Origin: Euprymna scolopes
Taxonomy: Eukaryota; Mollusca; Cephalopoda; Sepiida; Sepiolidae
Assembly: GCA_024364805.1 (NCBI GenBank)
Contig: CM044500.1
Location: 117,246,729 to 117,272,167, forward strand
Length of the DNA: 25,439 nt
Reading direction: 5' to 3'
Shown: positions 20,171 to 25,439 of the stretch, piece after piece
Layout: each line of letters begins with the position of its first letter
How positions within the stretch are numbered: position 1 is the first letter of the stretch
Notes under the pieces: generated by a model
What the model was told of the DNA's origin: nothing
Databases searched by the model: none
What the model saw: the letters and a program-made list of their open reading frames with translations, nothing else
Position numbers and translations under genes: made by a program

Positions 20171-21109
20171 ATGGAGGGATTTAAGTGGGAATTGGATAGA
20201 GGCATTGTGCCTATTATTAAAGGGAAACAGCTAGAGTTTTTTAAGCAGTCCGTTGATTGTCCGGGAGACTGTTTAGATTTGGGCAGTTGCCAAGATAGCC
20301 AAACCCTGTTTTCTGCATGCGTTAATGCGCATGTTAATCCTAATGGGTACATTACCACTGACCACTTAATGTACCCTTATCAAGGTGAAAGTAGTTTCAG
20401 GCCTGATATGAGCCCATTGCATCGAGCAAATAACTCTGAAAAGGGTCAGTGGAAGGACAGGAGTTGCTACAACTCCTTCCAAGGAAAGGTACTGGATAAG
20501 CTCAGTATCTTTGTCTCAGTAGAAGTACTTCCTTTCAGTACTTCATTTGGTGTAAGTATACACCTTAGGAGAGAAAGTCTCTCCAAAGTTTTCAGGATCT
20601 CGGGTCCTATATCCCTTTGTCTCCGTGTGTGGGTCATGGGGAGAGTTTTCAAGCGAGAGTTTAGCAAACTTGACTGGATTTTTACAGTCGAGTGTAACCT
20701 GGCTGTAAAATCTGGAGTGTTTGCTGGCTGCATGATTTGCAGTGCAGTACCTCTGAAGATCTGTGACGGCGTATATTTTTTAAGATGTTGTAAGACTGAG
20801 GTGAAGTCCCCGATGCTGGAACCTGGAGCTTCGGATCCTACCCTGGAAATTTCCAGCGCCAAGGGCTTGGATGTTTTTAAAAGACTTGTCAGTCTTGGTT
20901 TGTGGGGCTTGGTATGTGAAGCTCGGCAGACCTTTAGTGCTGCATTTTCCTTGCACAGTTTATGCAGGAAATATATTTCGGTTTTATGTAGCTTCTTTAA
21001 TCAAAAGAAAAGCTACGTTCGCTTCGCTCCTATTTTCGGAGTAGATATGACTGACTTGTTATGGATTCGGGGGATAATTCAGACTTGCCTGTTAGTCCTC
21101 GTACTTTAA
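20171..21109 (+). CDS. Unrecognised coding-like segment, part 2 (312 codons)
   Basis: This is the longest open segment in the window. The first third looks like ordinary protein (FKWELDRGIVPIIKGKQLEF, a CPGDCLDLGSC cluster, then MSPLHRANNSEKGQWKDRSC). From about residue 97 the composition shifts to Ser/Leu/Phe/Val/Cys with no discernible domain, and the DNA there becomes a chain of perfect short hairpins. The open frame may therefore be coding only at its start, with a structured RNA or non-coding tail open by chance or through unusual composition. An overlapping 131-codon frame on the other strand (20467-20862) is probably a shadow. No family is recognised. Confidence 0.35.
   Translation: MEGFKWELDRGIVPIIKGKQLEFFKQSVDCPGDCLDLGSCQDSQTLFSACVNAHVNPNGYITTDHLMYPYQGESSFRPDMSPLHRANNSEKGQWKDRSCYNSFQGKVLDKLSIFVSVEVLPFSTSFGVSIHLRRESLSKVFRISGPISLCLRVWVMGRVFKREFSKLDWIFTVECNLAVKSGVFAGCMICSAVPLKICDGVYFLRCCKTEVKSPMLEPGASDPTLEISSAKGLDVFKRLVSLGLWGLVCEARQTFSAAFSLHSLCRKYISVLCSFFNQKKSYVRFAPIFGVDMTDLLWIRGIIQTCLLVLVL
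20460..21041 (+). ncRNA. Dense array of non-identical stem-loops
   Basis: Consecutive stems are: GGAGTTG/CAACTCC (20460-20476), GGTACTG/CAGTATC with one G-U (20488-20509), GAAGTACT/AGTACTTC (20522-20544), GGTGTA/TACACC (20549-20564) and GGAGAG/CTCTCC (20568-20584). Next come GGATC/GGTCC with one G-U (20595-20607), AGTTT/AAACT (20658-20670), CTTGACTG/CAGTCGAG with one G-U (20669-20692) and CTGCA/TGCAG (20728-20742). The last are CTGGAA/TTCCAG (20843-20856), AAGACT/AGTCTT (20881-20896), GTAGCTT/AAGCTAC (20988-21016) and CTCC/GGAG (21027-21041). Stem sequences differ, so this is not a tandem repeat. Whether it acts as RNA is unknown. Confidence 0.45.
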
Positions 21110-21463
21110 ACTCCATAATCAAAGGCAGCCGTTTTCATTTTCATCTTAAATTTTCATCTTAAAAATCTCCTCAAAAACAAATAGAAAATGATATTTTTCG
21201 AAATTTTAAGTGTTATTTTATTAATTTTCGTATTAAATTCCGACCTTTTAAAAGAAGTAAAAAATTAAGCCTCTTTAAATTTTAACCTGATCTAAGTTTT
21301 AAAAACTTTTTTGTTGCGATAATTTTTTTTTCTTTTCTTGTCGGGAGAGTGCTGACATTTTAATAAAGAAATAATTTTTATTTATTTTTTTTTTATATAC
21401 ACACATTCAACATCTCGGCATTTACGGAAAGGAACGCACTCCTTGACCGGCCGTTTGCAGGTC

Positions 21464-21464
<1 letters not shown>

Positions 21465-21494
<30 letters not shown>

Positions 21495-21510
21495 CTTCTT
21501 CTTCTTCTTC

Positions 21511-21542
<32 letters not shown>

Positions 21543-21543
21543 T
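21465..21543. repeat. (CTT)n/(TCA)n compound microsatellite
   Basis: About 16 CTT units run into about 10 TCA units. They create long Ser-rich and Lys/Met-rich open frames that are not genes. Confidence 0.92.
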
Positions 21544-21789
21544 ATTCCCTTCCAGCAGTCTGCTACTCTCTCTCCTTCTGGAGAGGGGGCGAGGAAGGGA
21601 GGAAGAAAAGGCCTTTTCCCATTTTCATCAGTTCGAAGATCACCTGCCGGCGAGGAGGAGGTTTTATTTCGGGCTCCGTCAAAGAGATTTGACGTTAAAT
21701 TCGTCACGTTTTTTTTTTTTTTTTTTTTATTTTTTTTTTTTACTTTCTCCTTTAGAAAGACTTATTAAAGTTTCATTGTAATTTGCTCT

Positions 21790-21879
21790 AGTTATTAAAA
21801 AACAACAAGGTTTCATCTACTGGAAAATTAGTCCCAGTTATTAAAAAGCACAAGGTTTTATCGACTGGGAAATTAGTCT
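21790..21879. repeat. Two 46-bp tandem units
   Basis: Units 21790-21835 and 21836-21879 share AGTTATTAAAAA, CAAGGTTT and ACTGG-AAATTAGTC with about seven differences. Confidence 0.85.
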
Positions 21880-22084
21880 CTAAAGTATTAACTGCCCGTG
21901 TTTTGAGGATTTCTTTTCTGTAAAGAACAGAAATTAATTTCGCCGTCAAGTCGAGCAGATTATCGGCACATGTGACCTCCAGGAAAGATTATTCAACCAA
22001 TACCAGAATTTATCCCATGAATTATTATATTTGTACACATAAAACCTATCAAAGCGGCTTCATTGTTTTCGTTTCTTTCCTTTT

Positions 22085-23600
22085 TGTGCGTGATGTCGCC
22101 AAGCTAATCAAGAACCTTGATTCCAGTAAAGCAACTGGCCCTGATGGCATTCCAGTTATAGTGCTGAAAAAGCTCCAACCAGAACTTGCTCCCATACTTA
22201 CAAAACTGTTTAAGCGTTGCCTTAAGGAGGACTTCTTTCCAACACCCTGGAAAACCTCATCAGTATGCTCTGTATTTAAGAATTCAGGTGAAAAGTCATC
22301 TCCCTCTCAGTACAGACCAATAAATCTCATGTGTGTCATGAGTAAGTTGTTGGAATCCATATTAAATAAAGAAGTAGTCAACCACCTCAACAGAAACAAC
22401 CTTCTTAGTGACACACAATATGGTTTCCGCTCTGCAAGATCTACAGCAGATGTGCTAACGGTTATATCACATAGGATTAGTGAATCTCTTGGCAAAGGTT
22501 TCCTTTCCAGGACAATTGCTCTTGACATATCAAAGGCCTCGTAAGGGCCTACTTCACAAGATTTCCAGCTACGGTATAACTGGAAATGTTTTCTCAATCA
22601 TTAAATCATTTCTCTCTGATAGGTTCATAAGAGTAGTGGTTGATGGGCAGAAATTAGAGACCCACAGTATTAATGCTGGAGTCCCCCAGGGGTCCATCCT
22701 GGGCCCAACTTTCTTCCTGATCTACATCAATGATCTCCCAAAACACATACTTAAATCATTCGTTGACATCTATGCTGATGACACGACCCTCTATGTCAAC
22801 ACATCAAAGGCCGTAAATGACAAAGGTCTCTCTAATTCTCTCTCCTCTGATCTTGAGCGCGTGGTACAATGGGGAATGAGGTGGCTGGTCACTTTTAATG
22901 CATCCAAAACCAAGCTTCTATCTTTAGATCATCAACGCTCTGATCCCCATCTGGCATCAATTGGGGAGGCCCCATGTTTTGACAAGCTTCTGGGTTTGAC
23001 CTTTACTCCTGATCTGAAATGGAACACGTACATCAAATCTGTTGCCAGGGACGCTGGGAAAATGGTGAGATCCTTCTACCGCCCCAGAAAATATCTCACT
23101 ACTGATGAAATTCTCTATTTGTATGAAAGCCAAGTAGTCCACGGATGGAGTACTGCTGCCACATCTAGGCAGGAGCTGCTAAAAACAGCCTATCCTGCTT
23201 TGACAGAGTACAAAATAGACTTCGTGGTTTAGTGGGGATGCTCTTTTCTCTTCCCTGTAACCTCTCTCCCACAGAAGAGATGTTGCGAGCCTGTCTTTGT
23301 TTTATCGTTATTTCCATGGCAGGTGCTCGTCTGAGCTCAAATCCATCGCCCCCCCTCTCGCCAAGCTTTCAGGATAAACACCCGCCTGGCTGAAACTACT
23401 GTCAATAATTTTCCCCACTCTTTATCTGTGCCTAAATCTAAACGTAGATTCCATGAGCAAAGCTTCTTTCTTAGAACTGCACGCCAGTGGAACTCTCTGA
23501 CGCTTGCCTGTTTCCCACCTGACTACAACTTGGACGTCTTCAAATCCAACATAAACAAACTCCTGACAAACCGCCCCCTTAAGTAAGACACTCTATCAAA
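22085..23600 (+). pseudogene. LINE reverse transcriptase pseudogene
   Basis: The first open part, to 22542, covers the fingers and start of the palm. The second, about 22541-23160, covers the palm with AGVPQGSILGP and YADD, then the thumb. The remainder (FYRYFHGRCSSELKS-like string, HSLSVPKSKRRF, FPPDYNLDV) lies in other frames. In a working element this enzyme nicks-and-primes cDNA at the target together with the endonuclease, which is missing here. The YADD motif itself is intact, but the reading frame is not. Confidence 0.88.
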
Positions 23601-23715
23601 ACCCTCAATACTAATGATTACCACAATACTATATCATTGATTACTGCACACGCAATAACCCTTATCCCTGAGTGGCCTTCGGGCCTTGATAAGTGGTGAC
23701 TCCCATGTAAAAACA
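22085..23715 (+). mobile_element. 5'-truncated Jockey/CR1-like LINE
   Basis: This is a non-LTR retrotransposon of which only the RT and C-terminal region remain. The endonuclease and first ORF are absent. RT strings in order are SSKATGPDGIPVIVLKKL (about 22126), YRPINLMCVMSKLLESIL, TQYGFRSARSTADVL, ALDISKA, AGVPQGSILGPTFFLIYIND and the catalytic YADDTTLY (about 22770). The C-terminal part ends FPPDYNLDVFKSNINKLL and NRPLK (about 23584). An A-rich tail follows near 23702. A deletion of about 14 bp after ALDISKA shifts the frame, and further frameshifts follow DEILYLYESQV, so the copy is inactive. It lies inside the direct-repeat-bounded element and is related to the piece at 15622-16003. Confidence 0.9.
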
Positions 23716-23877
23716 AAAAAGGTATCTGAGCCTTCACAAAGGACAAATATCTTTCCTCTTTCACCCATTTAAAGTCAAAGAGACTTTGTTTGTGATTCCT
23801 TTCGGAAAAGAAAAAAAAACATTTTGTAGAAAGACTGAACATTTTGTTAAAAGAAAGACTGAATTTAAAACAAGGAC
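23716..23877. other. Short spacer before right direct repeat
   Basis: An AT-rich spacer with the repeated string AAAGACTGAA (near 23830 and 23855). Probably internal sequence of the direct-repeat-bounded element. Confidence 0.45.
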
Positions 23878-24214
23878 TTAAGAAAACTGTTTTCTGTTTT
23901 TTTATATTCTTTTCTTTCGGCCTTTCTTACAAGTAAGAACTGTCGTCATTTTTGTGTTGTTTTTTAATTTATTTTAAATGTTTCTTAAGGGCTTTTTTTA
24001 AAACCCTAGCCTTGGGAAATAAAGGCAATTGATAACTTTTTGTTTTAATAAATTTGGATCATTTTAAACACATTCGGGTTTGTATTTCTTTTGTTCATTT
24101 CTGTTAGTTTCCCCTTTCCGAGAAATTTGCTTTAAATTCTTTTTCCCCCCCTTTTTTTTTTTCTTTCATTTTTGTTACCATGAAAAACGGATTTTGGTAA
24201 CGAATCCAAAATTC
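23878..24214 (+). repeat. Right direct repeat of unassigned element
   Basis: A near-identical copy of 17522-17860, including the GGGAAATAAAGG signal and the GTTACC...GGTAAC hairpin at its end. It stops where foldback-family sequence begins. Confidence 0.9.
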
Positions 24215-24915
24215 AGTAAATTTAAAAAAAATCTTTTACTTCAAAATTATTGAACCATTAAGAAAAAAATAATCAATAAAGAAATTTATTTATCAAATTT
24301 TTGGAAAAACTCTACTCGGGTTATTCAAAAATCCATTTAATTTTATTTTATTCAATTTGTTTATTGTTGCTTTTGAGGAAGATATAGTTTTTAAAGAAGC
24401 CCCTCATCCTATACTGAAAAAAATTATTAAAATTCATTTTCTTTTGGAGGGAGGGACTTTTTAAAACTATATCACCCTTAGGGGTTTTTTAATTTTCTAT
24501 TTTTGAACAATTATCAAGACTCTCAAGATACGTTCCTTTCACGTGGACACTTTTTTGTTCCCACATAAAACTCGAAACTATTTGTTTTTAAGTGAATAAA
24601 CGCTTTAAAATAAGTTAAACCACTTAAAATTTAGAAAGTTAGGTAGGACATGAACACTTAGAAAAATCGATTTTATCTTTTTCAAACCAATAGCAAAGAA
24701 GTAAAAATAATTTTTTAAATAATATTTATTTAAAAAATAAATATTATTTATTATAAATAAATTATGGAGATGTAGTCTCTTTTAAAAATAATATATCATC
24801 CAAGAACGGTCTTAAATGTGTTTCCAATCGATATTTATTAAATAATGAGCCAGTTTTCCTACCTAGCAAAAAACGGATGAGTTTTCCGTGGACGAATTTT
24901 CCGGACAGCGCCTAA
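24215..24915. mobile_element. Partial second copy of the large foldback element
   Basis: Interior and right arm match 6860-7524 (CTTCAAAATTATT, AAACTCTACTC, AAACGCTTTAAAATAAGTTAAA, AAAAATCGATTTTATC, AAGAACGGTC, CCAGTTTTCCTACCTAG). The true end is kept here: GGATGAGTTTTCCGTGGACGA and then TTTTCCGGAC, mirroring the GGAAAACTCG motifs at 5906-5930. The left arm is not present. A local AT palindrome lies at 24719-24751. Confidence 0.78.
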
Positions 24916-24979
24916 ACATTCCAAAAATAAAAATTGTAATCTTCATCTTCTGTAATATAAATTTCACGTGTCTGTTTAA

Positions 24980-25025
24980 ATGTATGTATGTATGTATGTA
25001 TGTATGTATGTATGTATGTATGTAT
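24980..25025. repeat. (TGTA)n microsatellite
   Basis: About 11 TGTA units directly after the foldback flank, with the same unit as at 11358. Confidence 0.9.
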
Positions 25026-25439
25026 TTTTGGGGTAGAGAGGGCTCCCGTAAGCCGTGGTGAAGGCAACCTTTCTAGGAGAAGAAAATCTCTGATTTAAAA
25101 AACCATAAAGCGGAAGACCAGTGCCCGCATTAAGCTGGTCTGCAGTTTAATTTGTTGCTGGCTATCTTGCTCTTGCTTGTTGCTGGATCTCAAGATTTTG
25201 AACCGAGAGAGAGAGACTTAGCTGTCGTACAAAGCTAAGACTCTGTAACATCATATTTGTATAGATACTCCTTCAGACATTTGGGCTCATGGATTTTAAA
25301 TGTCTGAGGGAGTGGCACTCGTCTGACAAGACGTTGCAATCATCATGTATGTATGCCTAAAACTTTCGACATAGGCGACGGATTTGCACGAGATCGGTCT
25401 CGTTTTGAAGCTTGACCCATCGGACGACAAATATTGAAA
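25026..25439. repeat. Dispersed Helitron-associated repeat, cut by window end
   Basis: From 25347 (TGTATGTATGCCTAAAAC...) to the end, the sequence matches 11405-11500 at about 88-90%. The stretch before it (25026-25346) is not shared with the first copy and holds three hairpins. No coding region. Confidence 0.65.

Larger units (their letters stand above)
21110..22084. other. Non-coding stretch with microsatellites and a 46-bp tandem
   Basis: No supported gene. It holds a (CTT)n/(TCA)n tract, poly-T runs around 21711-21742, further small hairpins (GTCAAA/TTTGAC, about 21678-21693; CTCTCC/GGAGAG, near 21570) and a 46-bp tandem pair. It ends where LINE similarity begins. Confidence 0.6.
17522..24214 (+). 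mobile_element. Unassigned element bounded by about 338-bp direct repeats
   Basis: Near-identical direct repeats (17522-17860 and 23878-24214) enclose an LTR-like block, a structured leader, a coding-like tract and a LINE insertion. The layout suggests a fossil LTR-type element, but I recognise no protease, RT or integrase belonging to it: the only RT is that of the LINE. It may be a non-autonomous element of the LTR kind, or a composite. It looks broken. Confidence 0.5.

Noticed and set aside
20467-20862. 131-codon minus-strand frame opposite the 312-codon frame
   Set aside because: It shares the hairpin-rich segment, where both strands have similar composition. It has no start context or family resemblance, so it is probably a shadow.
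21443-21781. Frames with poly-Ser or poly-Lys/Met
   Set aside because: They are translations of the (CTT)n/(TCA)n microsatellite and poly-T runs.

Overview
The window looks like intergenic or intronic DNA from a large, AT-rich, repeat-laden invertebrate genome, most likely a mollusc and probably a cephalopod. The main support is a decayed Tc1/mariner-type transposase (about 540-1060, minus strand), whose tail I recall from cephalopod repeat proteins. Ty3/gypsy elements of the K02A2.6-like type, a Jockey/CR1-like LINE and long (TATG)n and (TA)n tracts fit the same picture. The assignment comes from remembered protein similarity, not from a search. I found no host gene, tRNA or rRNA.

Layout, left to right. 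1-1300: a mariner-type transposase relic with a 41-nt A tract. 1915-2655: a foldback/MITE with nested inverted arms and a tandemly duplicated right arm. 2660-4470: featureless AT-rich DNA apart from one faint copy of a foldback module. 4474-5270: a second inverted-repeat element built of alternating modules. 5725-5900: an orphan Ty3 RNase H fragment. 5901-7524: a large foldback element whose relative lies at 24215-24915. 7527-11352: a fossil Ty3/gypsy element on the minus strand. 11356-11807: a Helitron-like end with a (TATG)n tract. 12042-12465: a MITE that is almost a complete palindrome. 12556-17521: a second fossil Ty3/gypsy element on the minus strand, with a LINE 3' end inserted in its RT region and a 147-bp (TA)n tract near its 3' end.

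17522-24214 is the most interesting region. It is bounded by a direct repeat of about 338 bp. Inside are an LTR-like block with a CRE and TATA pair, a leader full of short stem-loops, and an unrecognised coding-like tract (19774-21109). The second half of that tract is packed with mutually different short hairpins. A 5'-truncated LINE (22085-23715) lies within it. The window ends in a foldback arm and another copy of the repeat found beside the Helitron-like end.

No genes act together here: the region is a graveyard of nested mobile elements. Its recurring theme is inverted repeats on every scale, from 5-8 bp stems to arms of about 300 bp, which would form double-stranded RNA if transcribed. 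The hairpin-dense, unrecognised element at 17.8-21.1 kb is the best candidate for something undescribed.
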